Positions 1-6,639 of a stretch of 11,680 nucleotides of DNA are shown here, piece after piece. Position 1 is the stretch's first letter. The number at the start of each line of letters is the position of its first letter. Both the position numbers and the translations under genes were made by a program. Location of the stretch: NCBI GenBank assembly GCA_964395765.1, contig CAYNCU010000137.1, forward strand, positions 1 to 11,680. The letters are read 5' to 3'. The notes beneath the pieces are model-generated. The model searched no databases. It was not told the origin of the DNA and worked only from the letters and a program-made list of their open reading frames with translations. This DNA comes from DATDPY01 sp964395765. GTDB taxonomy: Bacteria; Bacteroidota; Bacteroidia; Cytophagales; Cyclobacteriaceae.

Positions 1-40
1 TTTTTTAGCTTATTTGGTGGATGTTGACACACCCCTTAAC

Positions 41-58
41 TCCCCTCTCAAGAGGAGA
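41..58. repeat. Short C/T-rich hairpin, degenerate intergenic palindrome
   Basis: TCCCCTCT (41-48) pairs with AGAGGAGA (51-58) across a two-base CA loop, with seven of eight positions pairing (43/56 do not). The preceding bases ACCCCTTAAC and this palindrome resemble a motif I associate from memory with intergenic DNA of Bacteroidota. No T-run follows directly, so a terminator role for a gene left of the window is possible but unproven. Confidence 0.4.
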
Positions 59-177
59 CGGATTCTGCTTTTTCAAAAGATAACGTTTTTTATAGGAATC
101 AGAATTTTCTGAAAATGGGCATCATAAAATCCGAATAAAGGTACGTGTCATTTTAAAGTTCAGAATCTTTCCCCTAG

Positions 178-331
178 TTATTTCAGGTTAATTGGACACT
201 CAATCACGTTAATATTATTCGCTCCGGTGAACGTATGCCCCGGCTTTTAAGCCTGGGGGACGTTGCGTAAATCCCGCCCAGGCGGGAAGCAACGGGCCGG
301 CCTGCGACGGAGGTTCTTATACCGATTTCCT
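178..331. repeat. REP-like structured repeat, left copy (internally shortened)
   Basis: This copy matches the element at 11463-11680 in three blocks: the lead-in at 178-198 (20 of 21 bases), the hairpin core at about 238-298, and the tail at 308-331 (22 of 24 bases). The core has two stems. The first pairs CCCCGGCTT (238-246) with AAGCC-GGGG (249-258, one bulged T at 254). The second is nested: CGTTGC (261-266) with GCAACG (289-294), enclosing CCCGCC (273-278) with GGCGGG (281-286) around a CA loop. Compared with the right copy, about 65 bases between core and tail are missing. No transposase lies within the window. The pattern fits REP/IS200-type palindromic elements mobilised in trans, but that is inference. 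Confidence 0.75.
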
Positions 332-432
332 ACTAATGAAGAACCCAATCCATCAGCGGCTTGTAAGAAGTGACATGTGTCCAAAAAATTTTATTAACAT
401 TATGGTATTCATTTTAGATATTACCAACCAAT

Positions 433-483
433 GGGGGACCCCGGAACCGCACTTCCCCTGCTGCAATAGCTAGTCCGGGGAAG
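433..483. other. GC-rich dyad with alternative pairings
   Basis: CCCCGGA (439-445) can pair with TCCGGGG (474-480). Alternatively CTTCCCC (452-458) can pair with GGGGAAG (477-483), using some of the same right-hand bases. GGGG (434-437) and CCCC (439-442) also face each other. The surroundings are AT-rich, so this 50-base island stands out. I do not recognise it as a known RNA family, and no T-run follows closely (only TCTTTTATTTTA after 486). It could be another repeat copy, a degraded terminator or a structured RNA. Confidence 0.4.
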
Positions 484-596
484 ACATCTTTTATTTTAGG
501 TCAGTAAGGGAGGATCTATTTCAATTTAATGTTAATTACGTCAGCTATTTTTAAGAAAATGATTCTGACTCTCAACTGAATTATTATTCAATAATC

Positions 597-649
597 CGTG
601 TAAGAATTCTCCTCATCAAAAAACTGCTGCCCTGGCTTTTAAGCCAGGG
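597..649. repeat. REP-like repeat, partial copy with perfect hairpin
   Basis: The segment 597-640 aligns with 11491-11532, for example TAAGAATTCT against TTAGAATCTT, then CTGCTGCCCTGGCTTTT against CTATTGCCCTGGCTTTC. It ends in a perfect 9-bp hairpin, CCCTGGCTT (630-638) with AAGCCAGGG (641-649) around a TT loop, lacking the bulged T of the other two copies. The copy stops there: the second, nested stem of the full element is absent. Confidence 0.6.
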
Positions 650-699
650 TGAAAAAGAATCAATTACTTATATTTTACTAATGTACCAGCCCACCAATC

Positions 700-779
700 A
701 ACCAATAAACAAGCCTTCGAATAAAGTTCGGTTTACAAAGACTGTGAACCAATGAAAAGGTAACAGGTAACAGGCAACT
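700..779. repeat. Second repeat block with tandem heptamers, left copy
   Basis: A 19-base sequence at 700-718 (AACCAATAAACAAGCCTTC) is identical to 11324-11342. Both copies are followed, after a variable stretch, by CAAAGAC-T/A-GTGA and then by short tandem units. On the left the units are GGTAACA (759-765), GGTAACA (766-772) and GGCAACT (773-779). On the right the units are different (CAGTGAC-like). So the framework is kept while the tandem unit changes. Function is unknown. Confidence 0.6.
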
Positions 780-792
780 GGATTATTAAAAT

Positions 793-809
793 TATATTTC
801 CTATATTTC
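793..809 (+). promoter_or_regulatory. Possible -7 elements upstream of the membrane protein
   Basis: TATATTTC occurs twice (793-800 and 802-809), each one base off the Bacteroidota -7 consensus TAnnTTTG. No clear -33 TTG lies at the right distance, so this is weak. A start near 817 would give a leader of about 70 bases for the gene at 891. Confidence 0.2.
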
Positions 810-890
810 GTTTGTTTCATTCGATAAACGGATTTCCCCTGATTTTCAACATTTAAAACAACAACATTTCGGATCTAAACCTTTAAAACT

Positions 891-1292
891 ATGAACTGGA
901 AACTTATATTCTATCTCTCCCTGTTTGGATTAATTATGGCATTTGCCACGATTTCCTGGGTACCGGAAAAAACAGAACCTGTATTCTGGTTGATCATATT
1001 CGTCATCTGTGCTTACTGGGTGGCGAAAAAATGTCCTGGTAAATATTTTCTAAACGGCTTCATGATCAGCCTGGTCAACTCCGTCTGGATAACCGCCGCC
1101 CATATAATATTTTATAGCAGTTACCTCAGCCATCATCCAAGCATGGCACAAATGAATCAGACTATGCCCATGGCGGACAGCCCGCGTTTGATGATGCTTA
1201 TTATGGGACCGGTCTTCGGGGCCGTTTCCGGATTGGTGCTGGGCCTCTTTTGTTTTATTGCTTCGAAGTTCGTAGGCCATGAAACCACATAA
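891..1292 (+). CDS. Small four-helix inner-membrane protein, function unknown
   Basis: This 133-residue protein has four likely membrane segments: about 4-23, 31-46, 54-78 and 100-127. It has no cleavable signal peptide that I can defend, and I do not recognise a family. The loop between helices 3 and 4 (about 79-95) is rich in methionine and histidine (HHPSMAQMNQTMPM), which could bind copper or be merely flexible. Helix 4 has small-residue spacing (GPVFGAVSGLVLG) typical of helix packing. The start is the ATG at 891, which places the first helix directly at the N-terminus; there is no Shine-Dalgarno site, as is usual for Bacteroidota. It stands alone, with 252 bases before the next gene. 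Confidence 0.75.
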   Translation: MNWKLIFYLSLFGLIMAFATISWVPEKTEPVFWLIIFVICAYWVAKKCPGKYFLNGFMISLVNSVWITAAHIIFYSSYLSHHPSMAQMNQTMPMADSPRLMMLIMGPVFGAVSGLVLGLFCFIASKFVGHETT

Positions 1293-1337
1293 CGCTTTAA
1301 AAAATAGAGATCGCCAGTAAAATTGTAAATAAACAGG

Positions 1338-1367
1338 TTTGTGTTTCTTGGAGTCGTGGTGACTTTG
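1338..1367 (+). promoter_or_regulatory. Possible promoter upstream of msrB
   Basis: TTTG (1338-1341), an 18-base spacer, and TGACTTTG (1360-1367) come within one base of the Bacteroidota TTTG / TAnnTTTG arrangement. If used, the msrB leader would be about 170 bases. The same stretch is unusually G/T-periodic (TTGGAGTCGTGGTGAC) and may instead be a dispersed intergenic repeat. Confidence 0.25.
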
Positions 1368-1430
1368 TGGCAAATATTTATCCCCTGCATGGAATTATGA
1401 ATGATGGTTACCATGACCCTAAGGCATCGA

Positions 1431-1448
1431 GGCCGGCGATATCCGGCC
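1431..1448. other. GC hairpin in the gap before msrB
   Basis: GGCCGG (1431-1436) pairs perfectly with CCGGCC (1443-1448) across CGATAT. No T-run follows, so it is not a standard terminator. It lies about 100 bases before the msrB start, inside the possible leader. Confidence 0.35.
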
Positions 1449-1544
1449 CCGATACGACAACCTTCCAATCCTGCAACAATAACTCTTCCCGGTAGTTGAA
1501 TTCATGGATATTCCGTAGATTTAATATTCAAAAAAATAACAGGC

Positions 1545-1946
1545 ATGCCATCTTATAACAAGTTGTCGCCGGAAGAAGCACGCGTTATCCTTCACAAGAG
1601 CACCGATATACCATTTACCGGAATATTTGAAAGTAAAACCGATACGGGTGTGTATATCTGCAAGCAATGCAATGCTCCTTTGTACCGGTCAGAAGATAAA
1701 TTCGATGCCCATTGCGGTTGGCCGGCATTCGATGATGAAATTCAAGGGGCCGTGAAAAGAATCCCGGATGCCGATGGCCGGAGAACGGAAATCGTGTGCG
1801 CCAATTGCGGAGGGCACCTTGGCCACGTCTTTATGAATGAAGGTTTTACCCCTAAAAATACAAGACATTGCGTAAATACCACCTCCCTTAATTTTATTCC
1901 GGAAAAGGAAATTCACATTGCCCCGAAAGTAATTCACCTGGAATAA
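1545..1946 (+). CDS. msrB: Peptide-methionine (R)-S-oxide reductase MsrB
   Basis: MsrB reduces the R form of methionine sulfoxide in proteins, using thioredoxin as electron donor. The 133-residue single-domain protein shows the whole signature. The zinc site has two CxxC pairs, Cys39/Cys42 (CKQC) and Cys85/Cys88 (CANC). The GWP motif (HCGWPAF) includes Cys57, at the place of the resolving cysteine of E. coli MsrB (Cys63, mature numbering). GHLGHVF lies at 90-96. The catalytic cysteine is Cys109 in RHCVNTTSLNF. With both catalytic and resolving cysteines present it should be a standard two-cysteine enzyme. There is no signal peptide, so it should act in the cytoplasm. It is not fused to MsrA. 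The ATG start at 1545 gives the normal family length. Confidence 0.96.
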   Translation: MPSYNKLSPEEARVILHKSTDIPFTGIFESKTDTGVYICKQCNAPLYRSEDKFDAHCGWPAFDDEIQGAVKRIPDADGRRTEIVCANCGGHLGHVFMNEGFTPKNTRHCVNTTSLNFIPEKEIHIAPKVIHLE

Positions 1947-1966
1947 AAGATCAGTTAAGCATCTTT
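1946..1966 (+). terminator. Weak hairpin after msrB
   Basis: AAAGAT (1946-1951) pairs with ATCTTT (1961-1966) across a nine-base loop and overlaps the last base of the msrB stop codon. The AT-rich stretch that follows has no continuous T-run, so termination here would be inefficient at best. Confidence 0.25.
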
Positions 1967-2016
1967 AGTATATTTATTAATTATAAATTATTTTAAAGGA
2001 TTAAATTTTATTACAA

Positions 2017-2442
2017 GTGCCGCTTGAAGATTTTTTTGAAAAACAGGTAGATGAACTGGGGAAAGTCCTGGCCCAGCTTCTGACAGGGCTGACCGGTTTT
2101 AAGGATGAAGGCCAGTTCAGAAAGGGAAGGGATATGGTCGAAAACACATTGAAAGCAGGATCATTACTGAATTTCAGTGAGTTGGAAGCTGCCTCTCCTG
2201 ATGAATTTTTTGATTTTCTCAATTCAAAAAAAGTAAAAGCCGATAACTTTGAGAGCCTTGCCGAATTATGTTTTGAAATGGCCGACGGCTTGGAAGAAAG
2301 TGAACCGGAGAAAGCTATCGGCTTATATGAAAAATCATTGAAACTCCATCTTTATCTTAACGAGAATGGTGCGGTGTATTCATTCGAACGACATTATAAA
2401 ATTGACGAGATCAGGGAAATCCTGGATCATTATAAAAATTAA
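2017..2442 (+). CDS. Small acidic helical protein, unknown function (GTG start)
   Basis: This is a 141-residue soluble, largely helical protein without signal peptide or membrane segment. The N-terminal part (about 4-50) looks like a long amphipathic helix pair. Residues about 76-112 (SLAELCFEMADG, then EKAIGLYEKSLKL) read like a single TPR-type helix hairpin. The style recalls the DUF6483 group of helical proteins, but I hold that only as a possibility. The frame is closed by a stop at 2002-2004 and there is no ATG near the start. GTG at 2017 is the best initiation codon; the AAAGGA at 1995-2000 lies too far upstream (16 bases) to be a normal ribosome site. It sits 70 bases after msrB and 111 before the hydrolase, so it is probably its own unit or weakly co-transcribed with msrB. 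Confidence 0.75.
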   Translation: MPLEDFFEKQVDELGKVLAQLLTGLTGFKDEGQFRKGRDMVENTLKAGSLLNFSELEAASPDEFFDFLNSKKVKADNFESLAELCFEMADGLEESEPEKAIGLYEKSLKLHLYLNENGAVYSFERHYKIDEIREILDHYKN

Positions 2443-2553
2443 AGACCTTGATGATGAGCGGGGATTTAGGGTATTGAACCAGTGCTGAAAATAATTTACA
2501 GGACCCGCTGAACTTTCAAGACTTTACTTCAAACCATCAACGATAAGAATTAT

Positions 2554-4404
2554 ATGGCGAAAAAAAATTTAATCAGTACCCTGTTAATACTTTTTTTTCT
2601 CCTGGCCGCTTGTTCCCGGCATCCCGGTAACCACGGGTTAGTTTACCATAAAAAAAGTGTCATGATCCCTATGCGGGACGGGGTAAAATTATATACCGTT
2701 ATTATTTCTCCGGTGAACCAGCAGGATTCTTTACCCATTATCCTCTGGCGTACTCCCTATGGCGCTGACCGCAGGGCAGGCAGGGATTCCCTGTTGTACC
2801 CGTCCGATTTCGGTTATCTCAGCAACCTGGCCGCCGAAGGTTATATTTTTGTTGACCAGGATATCCGCGGAAAATTTAAAAGTGAAGGAAAATTTGAGAT
2901 CCATAAACCTTTGATCCATTTGTCTCAGCCTGATTCCGTGGATGAAAGTACGGATACCTATGATGCCATTGACTGGCTTGTCAGGAATGTGCCCGAAAAT
3001 AACGGCAGGGTAGGCATCGTAGGCATATCCTACCCGGGATGGCTGGCCCTGGTCGGAGCCGTAGACCCGAATCCGGCTTTGAAAGCGGCTTCAGAACAGG
3101 CTTGCATGGGTGATCTTTTTCTCGGCGACGACTTTCACCATAACGGCGCCTTCCGGCTGAGCTATGGAATGGAATATACCTATGCAACCGAATTCCATAA
3201 GAATACAAAATTCGATTTTCCCTTTCCCGAATATGATGTTTTTGACTGGTACCTTCACCTGGGCTCACTGGAAAATGTAAATAAAAACTATTTCCATGAT
3301 AAGGTACCCACCTGGAATAACTTCGTGAACCACCCGGATTATGATTCCTACTGGCAAAAAAATTCGCCGCTCGACTACGATCATTCAGCCCAGGTTCCCA
3401 TGCTGCATGTAGGGGGCTATTACGACCAGGAAGACCTCAACGGCCCGCAACTGATGTATTCGCAAATGGAGAAGAATGATTCCCTCAATAAAAACTTCAT
3501 CATCCTCGGTCCCTGGAATCATGGGCAGTGGGCCGACAGTACCGATCATCTCGGGAAAATCAATTTCGGAAGTTATACCACTTCCTGGTTCCAGACTCAA
3601 CAGAAAAAATGGTTTGATTACTGGTTGAAAGATAAAGGGGACGGCAAATTCAGGGAAGCCTGGTGTTTCCAGACCGGCAGTGACGAATGGAAGTCCTATT
3701 CCCAATGGCCGCCCCGTGAGACAAAGGTAAAAGCATTATATGCAGGTCCGGACAATCAGTGTTCCTTTAACAAACCCACAGCGCGGGATGGCTTTGTAAG
3801 TTATATCAGCGACCCGTCACACCCGGTTCCTTACCGGAGGCTGCCCATTGAAGCGACCTATGGGCCGGGAAGCCGCTGGTATCCATGGCAAGTGGAAGAT
3901 CAGCGTTTTGTGTACACACGACCCGACGTAGTTAGTTTTGAAAGCGATACGCTATCGACGCCCTTAACCGTAACGGGTGATGTAGTGGCCCATCTTTATG
4001 CCAGCACATCGGGAAGCGATGCCGACTGGATCGTGAAATTAATTGATGTTTACCCGAAATTCGACACCAGTAAGCTGGCGATGAGCGATTTTCAGCTACC
4101 GGTAGCCATGGAAGTTTTCCGGGGCAGGTACCGTAAAAGCTTTTCAGATCCGGAGCCGTTAGTACCGGGGAAAGTAGAGGAATTTACCATTGACCTGCAC
4201 CAGATCAATCATGTCTTTGAGCCGGGTCACCGGCTGATGATCCAGGTGCAAAGCACATGGTTCCCGGTAATTGACAGGAACCCGCAGAAGTATGAACCGA
4301 ATATTTTCAAGGCAAAAGCTAGCGATTATGTTAAGGCAGAGGAGAAGGTTTATTTTTCCAGTCAATACCCGACGCATATTGATTTGCCTATTATGCAGGA
4401 ATAA
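2554..4404 (+). CDS. CocE/NonD-type lipoprotein hydrolase, alpha-amino-acid ester hydrolase-like
   Basis: This 616-residue protein begins with a lipoprotein signal peptide (lipobox LAAC, Cys20), so it is exported and lipid-anchored. Residues about 36-345 form the alpha/beta-hydrolase domain of the S15/CocE superfamily; about 350-612 form the C-terminal beta jelly-roll. Expected catalytic residues are Ser159 in GISYPG, Asp291 in GGYYDQED and His323 in GPWNHG, with Tyr69 in RTPYG as the oxyanion tyrosine. Asp193, Glu293 and Asp294 occupy the places of the carboxylate cluster (Asp208, Glu309, Asp310, recalled from the Xanthomonas enzyme) by which alpha-amino-acid ester hydrolases bind the substrate's free amino group. 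The spacing from the serine (34) is identical. The usual SYEG is SYPG here. The natural substrate may be an N-terminal amino-acyl ester or amide; a cocaine-esterase-like or plain peptidase role is less supported. It appears monocistronic. Confidence 0.9.
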   Translation: MAKKNLISTLLILFFLLAACSRHPGNHGLVYHKKSVMIPMRDGVKLYTVIISPVNQQDSLPIILWRTPYGADRRAGRDSLLYPSDFGYLSNLAAEGYIFVDQDIRGKFKSEGKFEIHKPLIHLSQPDSVDESTDTYDAIDWLVRNVPENNGRVGIVGISYPGWLALVGAVDPNPALKAASEQACMGDLFLGDDFHHNGAFRLSYGMEYTYATEFHKNTKFDFPFPEYDVFDWYLHLGSLENVNKNYFHDKVPTWNNFVNHPDYDSYWQKNSPLDYDHSAQVPMLHVGGYYDQEDLNGPQLMYSQMEKNDSLNKNFIILGPWNHGQWADSTDHLGKINFGSYTTSWFQTQQKKWFDYWLKDKGDGKFREAWCFQTGSDEWKSYSQWPPRETKVKALYAGPDNQCSFNKPTARDGFVSYISDPSHPVPYRRLPIEATYGPGSRWYPWQVEDQRFVYTRPDVVSFESDTLSTPLTVTGDVVAHLYASTSGSDADWIVKLIDVYPKFDTSKLAMSDFQLPVAMEVFRGRYRKSFSDPEPLVPGKVEEFTIDLHQINHVFEPGHRLMIQVQSTWFPVIDRNPQKYEPNIFKAKASDYVKAEEKVYFSSQYPTHIDLPIMQE

Positions 4405-4510
4405 TATCAATCCGTTGCGCTCAGCCCTTTAATAATCAGATAGCCCGATTGACGAGGTCATTGATTTTTTTAAAGCCTGCCGATACCCCTATAATATTTT
4501 TAGTTTTCAT

Positions 4511-4543
4511 AAATTTTGCTATATTGTATAGCTGAGCAAATTT
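4511..4543 (+). promoter_or_regulatory. Nested inverted repeats before the sensor kinase
   Basis: GCTATA (4518-4523) and TATAGC (4527-4532) form a perfect dyad around TTG. An outer pair, AAATTTTGCT (4511-4520) with AGCAAATTT (4535-4543), matches over nine pairs with one bulged T and shares bases with the inner one, so the two are mutually exclusive as hairpins. The site ends 15 bases before the TTG start codon. It could be an operator or a leader structure limiting translation. The region is AT-rich, so chance pairing is possible. Confidence 0.4.
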
Positions 4544-4558
4544 AAAATCAGGTACAAG

Positions 4559-6628
4559 TTGAAAAATTTTTTATACCGGGTACCTTCTTTTTTTTATAAT
4601 ACCTGGATACTGGCTCTTATTATCACAATACCTTTTACTCTTTTTTTGCCGTTTTCAATTAAAAAATACAAGGTCAGTGTAATTAAAAAATCATGCAATA
4701 AAGAACCCAGGATAAAGTATGTCGATCTGAATGGCGATGGGAAAGGTGAGTATATATATTATTTTAACAATTATGGTAAATTAAGTATAATCCTTTATGA
4801 CCATACCGGAGGATTGATTGATCAATGGAATTTCCCGGGAGAATATTTTTACAATACAAGGGAAATTTATACCGGTGATATAAATAATAATGGTTTAAAG
4901 GAAGTATTCGGGTTTACAAAAAAAGAAGATTCGGTTTTTTGCAATTATGTGGAACCGGAGGCAAAAAAACCTGAAATGCATTCAGTTTTCATTGATAAAT
5001 TATCCCATAGGAATTCATATCCATATGCCTATACCGTTTCCGATGCACGATGTTATGATTTAAATAATGATTCATACCCCGATTTAATATTTAATATAAG
5101 CGCAGGATACAGTTTACAACCAAGGAATGTTTATTGCTATGATGTTCACAATAACAAATTATTAAAAAGCCCTTTGGCCGGCGAAGTAATTCAAACCTTA
5201 TCATTTGACGATCTTAAAGGGGATGGGAAAACGGAAATATTCGGAGATGCAGGTACCAGTTTTAATTATCAGGAGAACGATACTATACGCTTCAAGGATC
5301 GGTCATCCTGGTTGCTGGTTTATGATGATAAACTTCAATTTTTATTTCCGCCTGTTGCTTATGGCCATTATTATTCGGATCTCAATACATTTTCCTGTAA
5401 TTACGGGGGAGAAAAATGCCTGATTTCTCTTTTCAAATCTGACCGCGATATTTACGGTTCCTCTTTTCTAACGATTCATAATTCCTCAGGAAAGGGGCTT
5501 CTGACAGATTCCATTACCTATTTGCCGCCAGGAAAAGGAATATCAATAGTAAAAAAAAGCGATACGGAATTCTACCTGGTTGGAAGAGACGGGGATATTT
5601 TTGAAATTAATTCTTCCTTAAAAATAATAAATCATAAAAAGCTGCAGGGGGTATTTACCGATCAACCTCAAATCATAGACCTCAATCAGGATGGCAGCCC
5701 TGAACTGATCCTTTTCGATCAGTCTGAAAAGCACCTTGTCATAATGTCCTCTGATCTGGAATACAGAAATGAAATCCCGTTTAATAATAACGATGAAAAT
5801 ATTAAAAATATAGCCTTTACTGACGACAGGTTATATTTTCAAACGGACGCAAATCAATATTTTATATCCTATTCGTTCAATATATTCCATTATCTTCAGT
5901 TACCTGTTTACGCGGGGATATATTTCGTGTTTGTTACCCTGTTTTATTTTCTTAAAAAATACCAGGAAGCAAGGGCGAAGGAAAAATATAGTTTCGCCGG
6001 TCAGGTCATGTCACTCGAAATGAGGGCTTTCCGAAACCAGATGGACCCGCATTTTACCCTCAATGTATTTAATATCATCACCTCACTTATAAAAAAAGGA
6101 AATACGGACGAGGCGCTTTCAGCCTTTAACCAGTTTTCCAGGCTCATCAGGCAAAACCTGATACATTCAGGAGACCTGACACGGTCTTTGAATGAAGAAC
6201 TTGATGCGGTTGAAAGCTATTTGCAAATCGCAAAATTAAGATTCAGGGAACGAATCGGATATGAAATAATAAACCAATTAAACGAGGTGGATAAAATAAC
6301 AGTACCTAAAATGATTATTCTCACGCATGTTGAAAATGCCGTAAAGCATGGGCTGAAATTTAAGGAATCGGATGGAAAAGTTTCAATCAATATTTTCCGG
6401 GAGAATAAACATTTACAGATGATCATCGAGGATAACGGTATTGGCCGTTTAAAAGCCGGCGAAATGAAAACCGAGAATACAGGACTTGGCCTTGAACTGC
6501 TGCAAAAACTCATTGATCATATCAACATGGAATCGAAGGATAAGATTATCCAGGAGTTCATCGATCTGACAGATAACAAGGGAATTGCACGTGGAACCAG
6601 AATTTTAATTAAATTACCGATTAATTAA
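4559..6628 (+). CDS. LytS-type sensor histidine kinase with FG-GAP/VCBS-like sensor
   Basis: This 689-residue membrane kinase probably phosphorylates the adjacent LytTR regulator. It has a first membrane segment (about 14-33), an extracytoplasmic region (about 40-445), a second membrane segment (about 447-466), then the His_kinase/LytS domain with phospho-acceptor His498 (MDPHFTLN; the family norm is NPHFLFN). The ATPase domain follows, with N-box Asn593 (VENAVKHG), DNGIG (625-629) and TGLGL (641-645). The sensor carries five DxNxDGxxE/D-like calcium-loop motifs, at about 56, 107, 167, 218 and 374, each followed by a beta strand, as in FG-GAP/VCBS beta-propellers. This predicts a propeller-like ligand or surface sensor rather than the usual PAS or Y_Y_Y module. 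The start is TTG at 4559, with AGG six bases upstream; no nearby in-frame ATG would keep the first membrane segment. The sensor half looks more AT-rich than neighbouring genes. Confidence 0.9.
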   Translation: MKNFLYRVPSFFYNTWILALIITIPFTLFLPFSIKKYKVSVIKKSCNKEPRIKYVDLNGDGKGEYIYYFNNYGKLSIILYDHTGGLIDQWNFPGEYFYNTREIYTGDINNNGLKEVFGFTKKEDSVFCNYVEPEAKKPEMHSVFIDKLSHRNSYPYAYTVSDARCYDLNNDSYPDLIFNISAGYSLQPRNVYCYDVHNNKLLKSPLAGEVIQTLSFDDLKGDGKTEIFGDAGTSFNYQENDTIRFKDRSSWLLVYDDKLQFLFPPVAYGHYYSDLNTFSCNYGGEKCLISLFKSDRDIYGSSFLTIHNSSGKGLLTDSITYLPPGKGISIVKKSDTEFYLVGRDGDIFEINSSLKIINHKKLQGVFTDQPQIIDLNQDGSPELILFDQSEKHLVIMSSDLEYRNEIPFNNNDENIKNIAFTDDRLYFQTDANQYFISYSFNIFHYLQLPVYAGIYFVFVTLFYFLKKYQEARAKEKYSFAGQVMSLEMRAFRNQMDPHFTLNVFNIITSLIKKGNTDEALSAFNQFSRLIRQNLIHSGDLTRSLNEELDAVESYLQIAKLRFRERIGYEIINQLNEVDKITVPKMIILTHVENAVKHGLKFKESDGKVSINIFRENKHLQMIIEDNGIGRLKAGEMKTENTGLGLELLQKLIDHINMESKDKIIQEFIDLTDNKGIARGTRILIKLPIN

Positions 6629-6639
6629 TACCTTTCAAT

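Larger units (their letters stand above)
1..890. other. Long non-coding region rich in structured repeats
   Basis: No convincing protein gene is visible in these 890 bases on either strand. The longest candidate I looked at is a 45-codon frame from an ATG at 336, which has no recognisable features. The stretch instead holds several palindromes and repeat copies, listed separately: a small C/G dyad near 41-58, a REP-like element at 178-331, a GC-rich dyad near 433-483, a partial REP-like copy at 597-649 and a repeat block with tandem heptamers at 700-779. The REP-like elements and the tandem-heptamer block recur at the right edge of the window, which suggests dispersed intergenic repeats. Confidence 0.7.

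Noticed and set aside
336..473. A 45-codon open frame starting at an ATG inside the left repeat region
   Set aside because: It is short, overlaps the repeat and the GC-rich dyad, shows no recognisable motif and has no ribosome-site or promoter support.
597..779. CRISPR-like array
   Set aside because: The repeats are few, unequal in length and irregularly spaced, tandem units are only seven bases, and no cas gene is present.
2457..2509. AGCGGG/CCCGCT inverted repeat between the small helical protein and the hydrolase
   Set aside because: Six base pairs across a loop of over 40 bases is within chance, and no T-run follows.
4446..4471. Terminator after the hydrolase gene (TGAC-GAG-GTCA near a T-run)
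   Set aside because: The stem is only four pairs before a mismatch, and several bases separate it from the T-run.
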